DNA of 64,000 nucleotides from Phenylobacterium sp. J367 (GCF_024699985.1 NZ_JAJONA010000001.1:2294001-2358000), one strand, 5' to 3'. Shown: positions 9,472 to 19,691, numbered from the stretch's first letter. Notes: a model not told the origin generated them from the sequence alone. A program made the numbers and translations.

Positions 9472-10610
9472 CTCAGCAGGTCCGCAGGCTGGCTCTTCTT
9501 GAGGATGCCCAGGGCGAGCACGCCCGAGGCGACGGCGATGGCGAGAAGCAAGAGGGCGACGCCGACCACCCAGGACATCGGGAAGCCCATCGGCACGCCG
9601 CCGTTGGCCGCCAGCAGGTAGACGCCGACCATCAGGACGGTGGTGGCCATCAGGCCGGCGACGCCGACCCAGAACGACAGCTCGATGACCACCAGGCTGA
9701 GCGAGCCCATGGAGACGCCGAGCGCGCGCAGGCTGGCGAACTCCTTGATCGACGACAGGATCGCGCCGCGCAGGGTCTGGGAGGTGATGCCGATGCCGAT
9801 GAAGAAGCCCAGGATCACCGAGGCGCTCAGGAACAGGCCGATGATCTGTTCCTTCATCAGCGCGCCCTGGTTCGCCTCGGCCAGCTCCTGGCGGGTCCAC
9901 GCCCGGTAGGTCCCGTTGGCCTTGGCGTTCAGCTCGTCGCGCACCTGGAGCGCGCGGTCCGGGTCCTTCAGGCGGATCATCAGCGGGCCGCTCTTGCCGT
10001 CCTTGTAGGCCATGCCGAGCAGCCGGAAGGTGTCACGCGAGACGGTGACGCTGGCGTTGTTGATGTCCGGATAGCCGTGCAGGACGGCGCGGACGAAGAC
10101 CGTCTTGCCGCGCAGCGAGGCGGTGTCGCCGAGCTTCACGCCCAGGCGCTTGAGCTGGCTCTCGTCGATGGCGACGGAATAGGGCTCCAGCAGCGCCTTG
10201 CGGGTCGCTTCGTCGAAGTCGACCGGCAGGTTCACGGCGCCCGGACGGGTGTCCACCATGTTGACGTTGACGAAGGTGGTGACCGCCTTCTTGCCGTCCT
10301 TCGGATAGTTGACCCACCGGCCGCCGTCGCCGTCCCAGCTCGCCACCTCGACGACCTCGGGATGCATGTACATCTGCGGCTGCAGGCGCACCGGCAGGGT
10401 CGAGCCGCCGGAGTTGATCAGCGCGTCCATCTTCGGCGGCAGGATCATCAGGTCCGCGCGGCTGCGGTCGATGGTGGCGGTGGCCCCCTTCACGATGCCG
10501 GTGAACATGCCGACCTGGGCGAGGATCAGCAGGCCCGCGAAGGCCAGCGCGACCATGGCCGCGGTGTAGCGGCGCCATTCGTAGAGCAGCGTGGCGAGCG
10601 CCAGCGACAT
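9468..10610 (-). CDS. ABC transporter permease, FtsX/MacB (DevC-like) type
   Basis: 380 residues: one N-terminal membrane segment (about 18-38), a large periplasmic domain (about 40-245) and three C-terminal membrane segments (about 255-375), the FtsX fold. KGATATIDRSRADL and FASLRALG near the membrane regions are typical of DevC-like permeases. It is the first gene of the exporter operon and overlaps the ATPase by four bases. Such systems move lipids, lipoproteins or peptides by a mechanotransmission mechanism; the substrate is unknown here. Confidence 0.85.
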   Translation of the reverse strand: MSLALATLLYEWRRYTAAMVALAFAGLLILAQVGMFTGIVKGATATIDRSRADLMILPPKMDALINSGGSTLPVRLQPQMYMHPEVVEVASWDGDGGRWVNYPKDGKKAVTTFVNVNMVDTRPGAVNLPVDFDEATRKALLEPYSVAIDESQLKRLGVKLGDTASLRGKTVFVRAVLHGYPDINNASVTVSRDTFRLLGMAYKDGKSGPLMIRLKDPDRALQVRDELNAKANGTYRAWTRQELAEANQGALMKEQIIGLFLSASVILGFFIGIGITSQTLRGAILSSIKEFASLRALGVSMGSLSLVVIELSFWVGVAGLMATTVLMVGVYLLAANGGVPMGFPMSWVVGVALLLLAIAVASGVLALGILKKSQPADLLR

Positions 10611-10728
10611 GATCCCCCTCCGGTCACGCGCCGCCAGGAATGCGGCCGCGTTCGACTATAGGGAGGCCGCCGGTGCGACGGGCGGATGCGCCGTCGCCGA
10701 TTAAACCTTCGTAATGCGGGGGAGAGGT

Positions 10729-10753
10729 GGGGGCGCGGACCTCCCGCGCCCCC
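10729..10753 (-). terminator. GC hairpin after cheW (possible terminator)
   Basis: A near-perfect stem, GGGGGCGCGG with its complement, lies seven bases past the cheW stop. There is no T-run behind it, so termination efficiency is uncertain. Confidence 0.45.
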
Positions 10754-10759
10754 GGGATA

Positions 10760-11209
10760 TCAGGCCGCCAGCGCCGTCTCGGGCAGGGCGGTGTCGAGGT
10801 CGAGCAGGGTGACGATCTCGGTCTCGAGCGTGATGACGCCGCGGACGAAGTCGGTGTCGCCCGAGCCGAGGTCGGGGGCGGCCTGGATCTGGGCGGCGTC
10901 GACGGTGATGATGTCGCAGACCGCATCGACGAGCAGGCCGACCGGGCGGCCGGCGAGTTCGGCGACGACCACCACCGAGGAGGCGTCGGGGGTGCGCGGC
11001 GGCAGGCCGAGGCGGCCGGAGAGGTCGAGCACCGGCAGCACCGTGCCGCGCAGGTTGATCATGCCCAGGACGTAGGAGGGCGCGTGCGGCAGGGGCGTGG
11101 AGGCCGTCCAGCCGCGGATCTCGCGGACCTTCATGATGTCGAGGGCGAACATCTGCTCGCCGACCCGGATGGAGATCAGCTCGCGCGCGCCGGCGGTGTC
11201 GGCGCTCAT
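10760..11209 (-). CDS. cheW: CheW-like chemotaxis coupling protein
   Basis: 149 residues, a complete CheW domain: LISIRVGEQMFALDIMKVREI at the start, then MINLRGTVLPVLDLSGRLGL and GLLVDAVCDIITV. CheW couples chemoreceptors to the CheA kinase at the membrane-associated array. The ATG overlaps the stop of the upstream receptor gene (ATGA), so the two are co-translated. It is closely related to the second CheW encoded at 13436-13897. Confidence 0.9.
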   Translation of the reverse strand: MSADTAGARELISIRVGEQMFALDIMKVREIRGWTASTPLPHAPSYVLGMINLRGTVLPVLDLSGRLGLPPRTPDASSVVVVAELAGRPVGLLVDAVCDIITVDAAQIQAAPDLGSGDTDFVRGVITLETEIVTLLDLDTALPETALAA

Positions 11210-13128
11210 CAGAACTCCTCCCAGCTGTCGGCGTCGGCCTGGGGCGCGGGCTCGGGCCTGCGCGCCGCCGCGCCGGAGCCGGTCGACACGGTCCGCATCT
11301 GGGCGACCGGGGCGGAGGTGCGGGCCGGGGCGCGGGCCGGCGGGGCCTGGTGGGCGGTCTCGCCCACCTGGAAGCGGCCGATCAGCCGCGACAGCTCCTC
11401 GGCCTCCTGGGCGAGGCTGTGGCTGGCGGCGGTGGACTGCTCGACCATGGCGGCGTTCTGCTGGGTCACCTGGTCCATCTGGTTCACCGCGGTGTTCACC
11501 TGGTGCAGGCCGGTGGCCTGCTCCTGGGCCGAGGCGGCGATCTCGGAGACGACGGTGGTGATGTCGGCCACCTGGGCGGCGATGCGGGTCAGCGCCTCGC
11601 CGGTCTCGCCCACCAGGGTGACGCCCTGGCCGACCTGGTCGGTGGAGGCCGAGATCAGGGTCTTGATCTCCTTGGCGGCGTCGGCCGAGCGCTGGGCCAG
11701 CGCGCGCACTTCCGAGGCGACGACGGCGAAGCCCTTGCCGGCGTCGCCCGCCCGGGCCGCTTCCACCCCGGCGTTCAGCGCCAGCAGGTTGGTCTGGAAG
11801 GCGATCTCGTCGATCACCCCGATGATCTGGCCGATCTGGCCGGACGACTTCTCGATCCCGGTCATCGCCTCGACGGCCTGGCGGACCACCTCGCTCGAGC
11901 GCTCGGCGTCGGACTTGGCGGTGTTGACCACGTCGCGGGCGTGGTTGGCGCCCTCGGCGGTCTTGCGGACCGTGGCGGTGATCTGATCGAGCGCCGCGGC
12001 GGTCTCCTCCAGGCTCGCCGCCTGCTGCTCGGTGCGCTTGGAGAGGTCGTCGGCCGCCTGGCTTATCTCGTCGGTGCCCGAGCGCATGCCGCGGACGTTG
12101 CCGGAGATCACCTTCAGAGTGTCCTGCAGCTGGCCCATGGCGCCGTTGAAGTCGGTGCGGAGCTTCTCGTACTCGCCGGCGAACGGCTGCTCGATGCGGA
12201 ACACCAGGTCGCCGGCCGAGAGCTTCTCCAGCCCGGTGGCGAGGTTCTGCACCACCTGGGCGAGCTGGCGGGCGGCCTCGGCCTTGGCCTCCTCCTGCCG
12301 CTTCCGCTCCTCCTCGGCCTGCCTGGCCTGCTCGGCGGTCATGCCCTCCAGGCGCAGCTTCTCGATCGCCGCGTCCTTGAAGGTCTGCACCGCTCCGGCC
12401 ATCTCGCCGATCTCGTCCTTGCGGCCCACGCCGGGCACGTCCACCGTGTTGTCGCCGTCCGCCAGTTTGCGCATCGTGCCGGTCATCTGGACGACCGGCT
12501 TGGCGACCAGTTGCGACAGCAACCACGCCATGGCCGCCGCCGCGGCGATCGCGACGAGGGCGCTGACGATCAGGAAGGTGTTCGCCTGGGCGATGGCCTC
12601 CTTCTGGATGGTCATCCGCTCGCTCTGGATTTCGTTCTGGGCGGTCTCCAGCTCACCGAGCGTGGCGCGCAGGTCGCCCAGGGTCTTCTTGCCCATGATG
12701 GCCAGGGCCTCCTCGCGGGTGGCCGGATTCCGGGCCAGCTCCAGCGGCCGCTCCGCATAGTCGGCGCGCCAGACGGTGAAGGCCTGCTGGAGGCGCTGCA
12801 CGCGCGCCTTCTGCTCCGGGCTCGAGGTCTTGGCCTCGAAGTTGTTCATGGCCTGGTCGACGGCCGTCTGATGCTCCTTGTAGGTCTCGTAGAAGCTCTG
12901 GTCGCCGCCGGAGATGATGTAGCCGCGGATGGCGTTCTGCTGCTCGACCAGGCCTTGCAGCATGGTCTGCACGTCCATCGAAAGGTCGTAGGTGCGGTCG
13001 TTCTTCTCCGCCGCCGAGCGGATGGTCATCAGCTTGGCGAAGACCAGGGCGTCACCAATGGTCGAGACGACGATGATGGCGGCGAAGGCTACCATCAGCT
13101 TCTTCGAAATCTTCAGGTTGTTCAGCAT
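11209..13128 (-). CDS. Methyl-accepting chemotaxis protein (transmembrane)
   Basis: 639 residues. Two membrane segments (about 11-30 and 190-212) flank a periplasmic four-helix/CHASE3-like sensor region; a HAMP domain follows ([20 protein letters not shown]), then a second HAMP-like stretch and the MA signalling domain with the conserved hairpin tip [21 protein letters not shown]. The C-terminus DSWEEF fits the xWxxF pattern of the CheR/CheB tether. It forms a two-gene module with cheW. No ligand can be inferred. Confidence 0.92.
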   Translation of the reverse strand: MLNNLKISKKLMVAFAAIIVVSTIGDALVFAKLMTIRSAAEKNDRTYDLSMDVQTMLQGLVEQQNAIRGYIISGGDQSFYETYKEHQTAVDQAMNNFEAKTSSPEQKARVQRLQQAFTVWRADYAERPLELARNPATREEALAIMGKKTLGDLRATLGELETAQNEIQSERMTIQKEAIAQANTFLIVSALVAIAAAAAMAWLLSQLVAKPVVQMTGTMRKLADGDNTVDVPGVGRKDEIGEMAGAVQTFKDAAIEKLRLEGMTAEQARQAEEERKRQEEAKAEAARQLAQVVQNLATGLEKLSAGDLVFRIEQPFAGEYEKLRTDFNGAMGQLQDTLKVISGNVRGMRSGTDEISQAADDLSKRTEQQAASLEETAAALDQITATVRKTAEGANHARDVVNTAKSDAERSSEVVRQAVEAMTGIEKSSGQIGQIIGVIDEIAFQTNLLALNAGVEAARAGDAGKGFAVVASEVRALAQRSADAAKEIKTLISASTDQVGQGVTLVGETGEALTRIAAQVADITTVVSEIAASAQEQATGLHQVNTAVNQMDQVTQQNAAMVEQSTAASHSLAQEAEELSRLIGRFQVGETAHQAPPARAPARTSAPVAQMRTVSTGSGAAARRPEPAPQADADSWEEF

Positions 13129-13392
13129 CGGCCGCGCTCTCGTGCAAGAATGTTCAGTTCATGCAGAAGTGGATTTGCGACCTTGCCAACTTGTTACCAC
13201 TAATTATCAAATATCCTCATGTTGATCATGGTGACGATTAGGCGACTAAGCAAATAAATATCCTAGGATAAGTTCTGCAGTAACTTTGGGCGCATTTTGG
13301 CGCTTCCCGCGCGTGATTTATGAGATGCAGTCGCAGGGAGAGGAGCCTGCTGGCCCGGCCGCCTGCGACGTTCCGCCGCCTCCGGACGAATC
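13129..13392. promoter_or_regulatory. AT-rich intergenic region with 12-bp palindrome, probable promoter of the downstream receptor gene
   Basis: This gap between two receptor modules holds no gene I can support. Its first 140 bases are far more AT-rich than the rest of the window, which fits a promoter for the receptor gene starting at 13128. A perfect palindrome TATCCTAGGATA lies at 13259-13270. I could not match a known operator or a sigma54 box. Confidence 0.4.
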
Positions 13393-13427
13393 CGAAAAGC
13401 CTCCGGGGCGGGCCGGGCCCGCCCCCG
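13393..13427 (-). terminator. Rho-independent terminator after the second cheW
   Basis: The minus strand shows stem GGGGCGGGCC paired with GGCCCGCCCC, followed a few bases on by GGCTTTTCGG. It begins just after the cheW stop at 13436. Confidence 0.65.
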
Positions 13428-13435
13428 AACTCGAA

Positions 13436-13897
13436 TCAAGCGGCCTCGGGAAGGGGGTTCCGGCAGGGCGCCGTCCAGCTTCAGCACCGTGACGATTCCA
13501 TCCGTATCGGGAATGACGCCGCTGACGAAGCCGGCATAGTTGGAGCCCAGCTCCGGCGGCGGCTGGAGGTCCCCGTCCTGGACGCTGACGATGTCGCAGA
13601 CGGCGTCCACGAGCAGGCCGACGGGGCGGCCGCCGATGTCGGCCACAACCACCACGGACGAGGCGTCCGGGGCGATCCGCGCGAGGCCGAGGAGGCCGGC
13701 GAGGTCGACCACGGGCAGGACGACGCCGCGCAGGTTGATCATGCCCAGGACATAGGCGGGTGCGTGCGGCAGCGGGGTCGAGGCCGTCCAGCCGCGGATC
13801 TCCCGCACGGTCATGATGTCGAGGGCGAAGAGCTGGTCGCCGATCCGGACGGAGATCAGCTCGGCGCGGGCGCCCCCGCGGCCGTGTTGGCGTCCAT
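13436..13897 (-). CDS. cheW: CheW-like coupling protein, two frame breaks
   Basis: About 153 residues when repaired. The core (EIRGWTASTPLPHAPAYVLG through IVTVLKLDGALPE) is almost the same as the other CheW. The start ATG at 13895-13897 overlaps the receptor stop. A base appears missing in the C5 run at 13873-13877, which separates MDANTAAG from AELISVRIGDQLFALDIM; an extra base in G5 at 13453-13457 replaces the natural end PLPEAA. With both corrected it aligns end to end with the CheW encoded at 10760-11209. Confidence 0.82.
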
Positions 13898-15417
13898 CAG
13901 AACTCCTCCCAGCTGTCGGCCTGACCGGCCGGGGCCAGCTTCAGGGCCGCGCCGCCGGCCGCCGCGCGGCGGAGCTCGGCGTGCCGCGAGGGGGCCGGGG
14001 CGGCGGGCGCCGCCTTCGGCCGGACGGTCTGCGGCGCGCCGACGCCGGCCACCTTGAACCGGGCGATCAGCTCGCCGAGCTGATGGGTCTCCTGCGCCAG
14101 GGCGTGGCCCGCGGCGGTGGACTGCTCGACCATGGCGGCGTTCTGCTGGGTCACCTGGTCCATCTGGTTCACCGCGGTGTTCACCTCGGCCAGGCCGGTA
14201 GCCTGCTCGGCGGCGGACGCGGCGATGTCGGTGACCACGCTGGTGATGTCCGACACCTGGCCGACGATCCGCTCCAGGGCCTCGCCCGTGCGGCCCACAA
14301 GCGCGACGCCTTCGCCGACCTGCTGCGTCGAGGTGCTGATCAGCGTCTTGATCTCCTTGGCCGCGTCGGCCGAGCGCTGGGCCAGAGCGCGGACTTCCGA
14401 GGCGACGACCGCGAAGCCGCGACCCGCGTCCCCGGCCCGGGCGGCTTCCACGCCCGCATTCAGCGCCAGGAGGTTGGTCTGGAAGGCGATCTCGTCGATC
14501 ACCCCGATGATCTGGCTGATCTGCTGGGCGGACTTCTCGATGTTCGTCATCGCCGCGACGGCGTCACGGACGACCTCGCCGGACCGCTCCGCGTCGGTGC
14601 GGGCCGTGTTGACCACCTCGCGGGCGTGGTTGGCGCCCTCGGCGGTCTTGCGGACCGTGGCGGTGATCTCGTCGAGCGCCGCGGCGGTCTCCTCCAGCGA
14701 GGCCGCCTGCTGCTCGGTGCGCTTGGACAGGTCGTCGGCCGCCTGGCTGATCTCGCCCGTCGCCGCGCCGATGCTGCCCGACGCCTCGACGATCCCGCGC
14801 ATGGTCTCGGCCAGCCGCTCGACGGCGGCGTTGAAGTCGGTCTGGATGCGCGCGTACTCCTGCGGGAAGTCGCCGTCGATGCGGGCGGTCAGATCGCCCT
14901 CGGAGATCCCCGACAGCCCGCTGGCCAGCCGGTTCATCGCCAGCTCCTGCCGCTCGGCGGCCTCGCGACGGCTCGCCTCGTTGCGGGCGCGCTCCACCTC
15001 GATCGCGGTGACGTCGCTGGCGAACTTGATGACCTTGTACGGCTTGCCGTCGCGATCGAGCATCGGATTGTAGGTGGCCTGGATCCAGACCTCCCGGCCG
15101 TCCTTGCCGAAACGCAGGTACTTGTCGGCGAAGAACTCGCCCCGGCTCAGCCGGGCCCAGAACTCACGGTACTCCGGGCCGGCGGCATAGGCTTTGTCCA
15201 CGAACAGGCTGTGGTGGCGCCCGACCACTTCCTCGGCCGTGTAGCCCAGGGTGGCGAGGAAGTTCTCGTTGGCGTCGATGATCGTGCCATCCAGCTCGAA
15301 TTCGATGACGGCCTGCGATCGCTGGATCGCCGCCACCTTGGATTCCAGTTCGGCGATCTGGTCATGAGACGCCGCGCGGCTCCCTCGGTTCAGCTTGAAC
15401 ATCTTGATCCCACTCAT
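13897..15417 (-). CDS. PAS-domain methyl-accepting chemotaxis protein, apparently soluble
   Basis: 506 residues with no membrane segment. A PAS domain (about residues 30-140: [21 protein letters not shown]-like [11 protein letters not shown]) precedes a HAMP-like segment and the MA signalling domain with [21 protein letters not shown]. The signalling domain is nearly identical to that of the receptor at 11209-13128, and the C-terminus DSWEEF is the same. PAS receptors of this type sense redox state or oxygen through a bound cofactor; which one cannot be read from the sequence. It is co-translated with the adjacent cheW. Confidence 0.9.
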   Translation of the reverse strand: MSGIKMFKLNRGSRAASHDQIAELESKVAAIQRSQAVIEFELDGTIIDANENFLATLGYTAEEVVGRHHSLFVDKAYAAGPEYREFWARLSRGEFFADKYLRFGKDGREVWIQATYNPMLDRDGKPYKVIKFASDVTAIEVERARNEASRREAAERQELAMNRLASGLSGISEGDLTARIDGDFPQEYARIQTDFNAAVERLAETMRGIVEASGSIGAATGEISQAADDLSKRTEQQAASLEETAAALDEITATVRKTAEGANHAREVVNTARTDAERSGEVVRDAVAAMTNIEKSAQQISQIIGVIDEIAFQTNLLALNAGVEAARAGDAGRGFAVVASEVRALAQRSADAAKEIKTLISTSTQQVGEGVALVGRTGEALERIVGQVSDITSVVTDIAASAAEQATGLAEVNTAVNQMDQVTQQNAAMVEQSTAAGHALAQETHQLGELIARFKVAGVGAPQTVRPKAAPAAPAPSRHAELRRAAAGGAALKLAPAGQADSWEEF

Positions 15418-15502
15418 CTGGCTTCGCGCAGCTCTTTTCGGCCGCGATGGCGCCGTTATGGGGGAACAGCCTTAAAGAAGAACTTATCGAACTCGATATA
15501 AT

Positions 15503-15517
15503 TGCATCCGAAATGCA
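15503..15517. promoter_or_regulatory. Inverted repeat TGCAT-N5-ATGCA upstream of the OhrR-like gene
   Basis: A 15-base dyad lies 72 bases before the regulator start, in an AT-rich stretch. MarR/OhrR proteins bind such dyads and often repress their own genes, so an operator is plausible but unproven. Confidence 0.35.
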
Positions 15518-15588
15518 TGGTTGCGATTAACTACATCTTCACGTGCCGAGGTTGCACTCGGACGAGTAAGTGTTCGGGGATCTGCAGC

Positions 15589-16071
15589 ATGCCTGAGTTG
15601 CAGGCTTCCAAAGCCGCCACGAGGCCCAGCCGGGAGGCCTACGCCGATCTGCAGCTGGACCGGCAGCTCTGCCTGGCGCTGCAGATCTCCGACAGCCAGG
15701 TGACCCGCATCTACCGCGAGCTGCTCAAGCCGCTGGGGCTCACCCATCCGCAGTACCTGATCCTGCTCGTCATGTGGGAGCATCGGCGCTGCACCATGGG
15801 CGACCTGCGCCGCGCTCTGGCCATGGACACCGGCGCGATCACGCCGCTGGTCAAGCGGATGGAGGCGGACGGCCTGCTGGCCCGCACCCGCGACAGCAAG
15901 GACGAACGGCGGGTCTGGGTGGATCTCACCGAGCGCGGCTGGGCGCTTCGCGACGACGTGGCCCACGTGCGGCAGGAAGTCGGCCGGCGCCTGCCCCTGT
16001 CGCCGGACGAGATCTCCGAGCTGCGCCGTGTGCTCCAGCGCCTGAACGCGCGGCTGCTGGCCGCCGTCTGA
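15589..16071 (+). CDS. MarR-family regulator, OhrR-like
   Basis: 160 residues from the ATG at 15589 (MPELQASKAA), with GGGGA upstream; longer starts add Cys-rich residues unlike the family. The segment LQLDRQLCLALQISDSQVTRIY matches the OhrR signature, where the Cys after QL is the organic-hydroperoxide sensor. The winged-helix part has MGDLRRALAMDTGAITPLVKRME and the wing DERRVWV. It likely represses peroxide-detoxification genes. No ohr gene is adjacent. Confidence 0.8.
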   Translation: MPELQASKAATRPSREAYADLQLDRQLCLALQISDSQVTRIYRELLKPLGLTHPQYLILLVMWEHRRCTMGDLRRALAMDTGAITPLVKRMEADGLLARTRDSKDERRVWVDLTERGWALRDDVAHVRQEVGRRLPLSPDEISELRRVLQRLNARLLAAV

Positions 16072-16168
16072 GGCCGCCTGCGGCGCTGCGCTTGCGCTGA
16101 TCGCCGTCTGGCGCCCTTTATCGCGTTTGGGCCGCTGACTCGGAGCGGCGCGGGGGCTGCATAGAGAC

Positions 16169-17448
16169 ATGTTCGGACCGGAAAACGCCCAGAGCCTGGC
16201 GGGCATCGCCGTGGTCCTTCTCGCCTGCTGGGCGCTGTCCGAGGACCGCAAGCGATTCCCCTGGAAGCTGGCGATCGGCGCGATTGTGCTGCAGGGCCTG
16301 CTGGTCCTGGCGCTGTTCGGCCTGCCGTGGCTCCGGGCCGCGCTGCAGGGGGTGGGCACGGTGGTCGACGGCCTCGCCAACTCCACCCAGGCCGGCGTCG
16401 CCTTCGTGTTCGGCTTCCTGGCCGGCACGCCCAGCCAGCCCTACGAACTGGTCAATCCGTCGAACCTGTTCGTCTTCGCCTTCCGCGTGCTGCCGGTGAT
16501 CCTGGTCGTCTGCGCGCTCGCCGCCCTGCTCTGGCACTGGCGGATCCTGAAATGGGTGACCCAGGGCTTCGGCTTCCTGTTCGAGCGGACCATGGGCCTG
16601 CGCGGCGCGCCGGCGCTCGCCACCGCCACCACCATCTTCATGGGCCAGGTCGAGGGCCCTATCTTCATCCGCAGCTACCTGCCCAGCCTGTCGCGCTCGG
16701 AACTGTTCATGCTGATCGCCGTCGGCATGGCCTGCGTCTCGGGCTCCACCATGGTGGCCTATGCGACCATCCTGCGCGACGTGCTGCCGAACGCGGCGGC
16801 CCACGTGCTCACCGCCTCCATCGTCTCGGCCCCCGCGGGCGTCCTGCTCGCCCGGATCATCGTGCCGCGCAATCCGGCCGCCGAGCAGCCGCAGGACCTC
16901 GATCCGGCCCAGGCCAAGCGCTACGAGAGCTCCATCGACGCCCTGATCAAGGGCACCGGCGACGGCCTGCAGATCGTCCTGAACGTGGCCGCCACCCTGA
17001 TCGTCTTCGTGGCCCTGGTGGCCATGGTCAACGGCATGATGGGCCTGTTCCCCGACGTCTTCGGCGCCCCCTGTCGGTGGAGCGCATCCTGGGCGTGCTG
17101 TTCGCCCCGCTCGCCTGGGCGATCGGCGTGCCGTGGGAGGACGCGCTGAAGGCCGGCTCCCTGCTGGGCGTGAAGCTGGTGCTCACCGAGTTCACCGCCT
17201 TCATCAACCTGGGCTCGATCCAGGTGGGCGACGTCTCGGAGCGGACGCGCATCCTGATGACCTATGCGCTCTGCGGTTTCGCCAATGTGGCCTCGGTGGG
17301 CATCAACCTCGCCGGCTACTCCGTGCTGGTGCCCGAGCGGCGCAACGAGATCGTCGGCATGGTCTGGAAGGCGATGTTCGCGGGCTTCCTGGCCACCTGC
17401 CTCACCGCCTCGGTGGTCGGCCTGCTGCCCCGCGCGCTGTTCGGCTGA
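16169..17448 (+). CDS. NupC-family concentrative nucleoside transporter, frame broken
   Basis: About 427 residues, strongly hydrophobic, with CNT-family motifs: FVFGFLAG, FAFRVLPVILVVCALAALL, a gate region MGQVEGPIFIRSYL, and LTEFTAFINLGSIQ. It imports nucleosides with a cation. The frame breaks in the C5 run at 17067-17071; adding one C joins FGAP to LSVERILGVLFAPLAWAIGVP and the gene runs to 17448. All conserved segments are present on one side or the other, so this looks like a sequencing error. Confidence 0.88.
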
Positions 17449-17460
17449 TCCCGCTGGCTT

Positions 17461-17475
17461 GACCGGTGACCGGTC
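17461..17475. promoter_or_regulatory. Short palindrome GACCGGT-G-ACCGGTC before the GST gene
   Basis: A 7-1-7 dyad sits just after the nucleoside transporter stop and is followed by TGCTCTTTTCT. It could be a weak terminator for the transporter or an operator for the GST gene; sequence alone does not decide. Confidence 0.35.
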
Positions 17476-17510
17476 GTGCTCTTTTCTGACGGGAAAGGGA
17501 GGACCTCGCC

Positions 17511-18143
17511 ATGAAGCTCTACGACACGCCGCTCGCCCCGAACCCCCGCCGGGTGCGCTGGTTCATGGCGGAGAAGGGCATCACCGACGTCGAGATCGTT
17601 ACCCTCAACCTGATGGAGGGGACGCACAAACAGCCGGGCTACCTCGAGAAGGCCGGCCTGCCGAACGTGCCGATGCTCGAGATGGACGACGGGACCTGCG
17701 TCACCGAGAGCGTCGCCATCTGCCGCTACCTGGAGAGCCGTTACCCGGAGCCGAACCTGTTCGGCCGGACGCCGGAGGAGACCGCGGTCATCGAGATGTG
17801 GATGCGCCGGGCCGAGATGCTGGTCGCCACGCCCTTCATGCTGGGGGTCCGCCATTCCCACCCGGCCATGGCGGCGCTGGAGGCCCAGAACGCCACGGTG
17901 GGCGAGTACAACAAGGAGGCCGGCCTGCGCGCGCTGAAGGTGCTCGACCGGCGCCTGGCCGAGGCCGAGTGGCTGGCGGCCGGCCGGCTGACCATCGCCG
18001 ACATTGTCGCCTTCGTCGGCATCGACTTCGGCCGGATGATCAAGCTGAGGCCGCCGGAGGAGCTGACCCACCTCAACCGCTGGGCCGACGCCATGCGCGC
18101 CCGGCCCGCCGCAGCCGCCGGGATGCCGCAGAAGGCCGCCTAG
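17511..18143 (+). CDS. Glutathione S-transferase family protein
   Basis: 210 residues: a thioredoxin-fold N-terminal half ([21 protein letters not shown], cis-Pro loop [12 protein letters not shown], then [11 protein letters not shown]) and an all-helical C-terminal half with the GST motif [14 protein letters not shown]. Cytoplasmic enzymes of this type conjugate or reduce electrophiles with glutathione. The start has an AGGGAGGA ribosome site. Its stop shares four bases with the convergent wrbA gene. Confidence 0.85.
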   Translation: MKLYDTPLAPNPRRVRWFMAEKGITDVEIVTLNLMEGTHKQPGYLEKAGLPNVPMLEMDDGTCVTESVAICRYLESRYPEPNLFGRTPEETAVIEMWMRRAEMLVATPFMLGVRHSHPAMAALEAQNATVGEYNKEAGLRALKVLDRRLAEAEWLAAGRLTIADIVAFVGIDFGRMIKLRPPEELTHLNRWADAMRARPAAAAGMPQKAA

Positions 18144-18742
18144 CCGAAGAGCTTCTTCGCCGTCTCGGCCACCAGCCGGCCCTGGAAGCGGGCGCCGTCC
18201 AGCTCGTTGTCGCTCGGCATGCGCTGGCCCTGGCCGCCGGTGATGGTCGAGGCGCCGTACGGGCTGCCGCCGGTGATCTCGTCGAGGGTCATCTGCCCCT
18301 GCCACGAGTAGGGCAGGCCGACGATCACCAGGCCCAGATGCAGCAGGTTGGTGATGATCGAGAACTGGGTGGTCTCCTGGCCGCCGTGCTGGGTGGCGGT
18401 GGAGGTGAAGGCCGCCCCGACCTTGCCGTTCAGCGCGCCCTTGGCCCAGAGCCCGCCGGTCTGGTCGAGGAAGGCCGCCATCTGGGCCGGCATCCGGCCG
18501 TAGCGGGTGCCGCAGCCGACGACGATGGCGTCATAGCCCGGCAGGTCATCGACCGCCGCGATGGGCGCCTCCTGATCGAGCTTGTAGCCGGACTTGCGGG
18601 CCAGTTCCTCGGGCACGGTCTCGGCCACGCGCTTGATGTCCACGGTGGTCCCGTCGACGCCGCGGGCGCCCTCCGCCATGGCCTGCGCCATGGCCTCCAC
18701 GTGGCCATAGGTGGAGTGGTAGAGAACGAGGACCTTCGCCAT
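18140..18742 (-). CDS. wrbA: NAD(P)H:quinone oxidoreductase, WrbA type
   Basis: 200 residues from the ATG at 18740-18742 ([20 protein letters not shown]), with GGGAG upstream; an in-frame ATG further out lacks family support. It is a flavodoxin fold with the FMN phosphate loop YHSTYGH, then [12 protein letters not shown] and the [12 protein letters not shown] loop that define WrbA. It reduces quinones by two electrons with FMN, protecting against oxidative stress. Frame and length are intact. Confidence 0.92.
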   Translation of the reverse strand: MAKVLVLYHSTYGHVEAMAQAMAEGARGVDGTTVDIKRVAETVPEELARKSGYKLDQEAPIAAVDDLPGYDAIVVGCGTRYGRMPAQMAAFLDQTGGLWAKGALNGKVGAAFTSTATQHGGQETTQFSIITNLLHLGLVIVGLPYSWQGQMTLDEITGGSPYGASTITGGQGQRMPSDNELDGARFQGRLVAETAKKLFG

Positions 18743-18821
18743 GAGCATCTCCCGGGATCTCTGCAGTTTCAATCCGCCGCGCCGCCGTACGGTTTCGCGC
18801 TGCGGTCGAACTGGACCTCTT

Positions 18822-19196
18822 CTAGCCGGGATCGCCGTCCTTCAACCTGTCGATGTAGGCCCAGGTCTCGGCGCCGTCGAAATGGCGGATCCGCAGCGCG
18901 CTCCAGTCGAGGCCGTCTATCATCCGGGCATTGACGCCCATCTTGCGGAGCTTGCCGTCCAGGCTCTGCCAGTGGGTCAGGCAGCCGCAGCCCTTGCAGC
19001 GGTGGAAGGCCAGCATCCGGTCGCCCCAGACGTAGGGCTGGGTCACGCCCGGCGGCGGCAGGGCCACGTCGCGCGGATCGTAGTAGGCCCAGCGCGCACC
19101 GGTGCGCCGGCAGATCGAGCAGTTGCAGATCGTCACCTCGACCGGCGCCGGCGCCGACAGCCGGACGATCCCGCAGTGGCAGACGGCCTCGGTCAT
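18822..19196 (-). CDS. GFA-family zinc-binding protein
   Basis: 124 residues with CHCG near the start, then [16 protein letters not shown] and [10 protein letters not shown], the Cys pattern of the GFA/CENP-V fold that binds zinc. Some relatives act on S-hydroxymethylglutathione, but many do not, so the substrate is unknown. The start overlaps the stop of the upstream GNAT gene (ATGA), making a two-gene operon. Confidence 0.8.
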   Translation of the reverse strand: MTEAVCHCGIVRLSAPAPVEVTICNCSICRRTGARWAYYDPRDVALPPPGVTQPYVWGDRMLAFHRCKGCGCLTHWQSLDGKLRKMGVNARMIDGLDWSALRIRHFDGAETWAYIDRLKDGDPG

Positions 19197-19612
19197 GGGG
19201 TCGCGCCTTCTCGCAGGCTGGCCCAGCGGGCGCGGGGGATGGACAGGAAGTGGTGGACGTCGTCCGACGGCCTGAGCGTCTCGAAGCCCTCGCGGGCATA
19301 GACCGCCTGGGCGCGCGTGTTGCCGAGCGCCACGTCGAGCTCCAGGGCGTCAGCCGCGGTCCGCTCGAACACCCAGTCCATGACCTGCCGCAGCAGCCGC
19401 GTGCCCGCGCCGCCGCCGGGCGCCTCCACGGCGATCCGGCGCAGGAGGACCATCGGGCGGTCGAGGTTCTGCAGGATGGCGAAGCCGGTCAGCCGGGCGC
19501 CGTCGCGCTGGCCGAAGTAGCGCGTGGTCCGAAGCGCGAACTGGCGGGCGTGCTCGTCCGCCTCGAAGCGGGCTATGAAGGCATCGTAGCCCGGCAGCCG
19601 CTCCAGCCGCAT
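19193..19612 (-). CDS. GNAT-family acetyltransferase, 5' end uncertain
   Basis: 139 residues from the first in-frame ATG. The acetyl-CoA binding region is LRRIAVEAPGGGAGTRLLRQVMDW, followed by LDVALGNTRAQAVYAREGFE. The normal GNAT first strand is missing in this version. Upstream, an extra base in G5 at 19639-19643 would restore MQPLSPLTPDDIAEVM from an ATG at 19658, a typical GNAT beginning, so the true gene probably starts there. The substrate is unknown. Confidence 0.78.
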   Translation of the reverse strand: MRLERLPGYDAFIARFEADEHARQFALRTTRYFGQRDGARLTGFAILQNLDRPMVLLRRIAVEAPGGGAGTRLLRQVMDWVFERTAADALELDVALGNTRAQAVYAREGFETLRPSDDVHHFLSIPRARWASLREGATP

Positions 19613-19691
19613 GACCTCGGCGATGTCGTCGGGCGTCAGGGGGCGAAAGGGGCTGCATCCACGACAGCCTAGCTTCCCCGGCGGAACGCCG

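Noticed and set aside
11350..13203. Long open frame antisense to the chemoreceptor (617 codons)
   Set aside because: It mirrors the receptor's codon pattern; the sense strand has full HAMP and MA domains.
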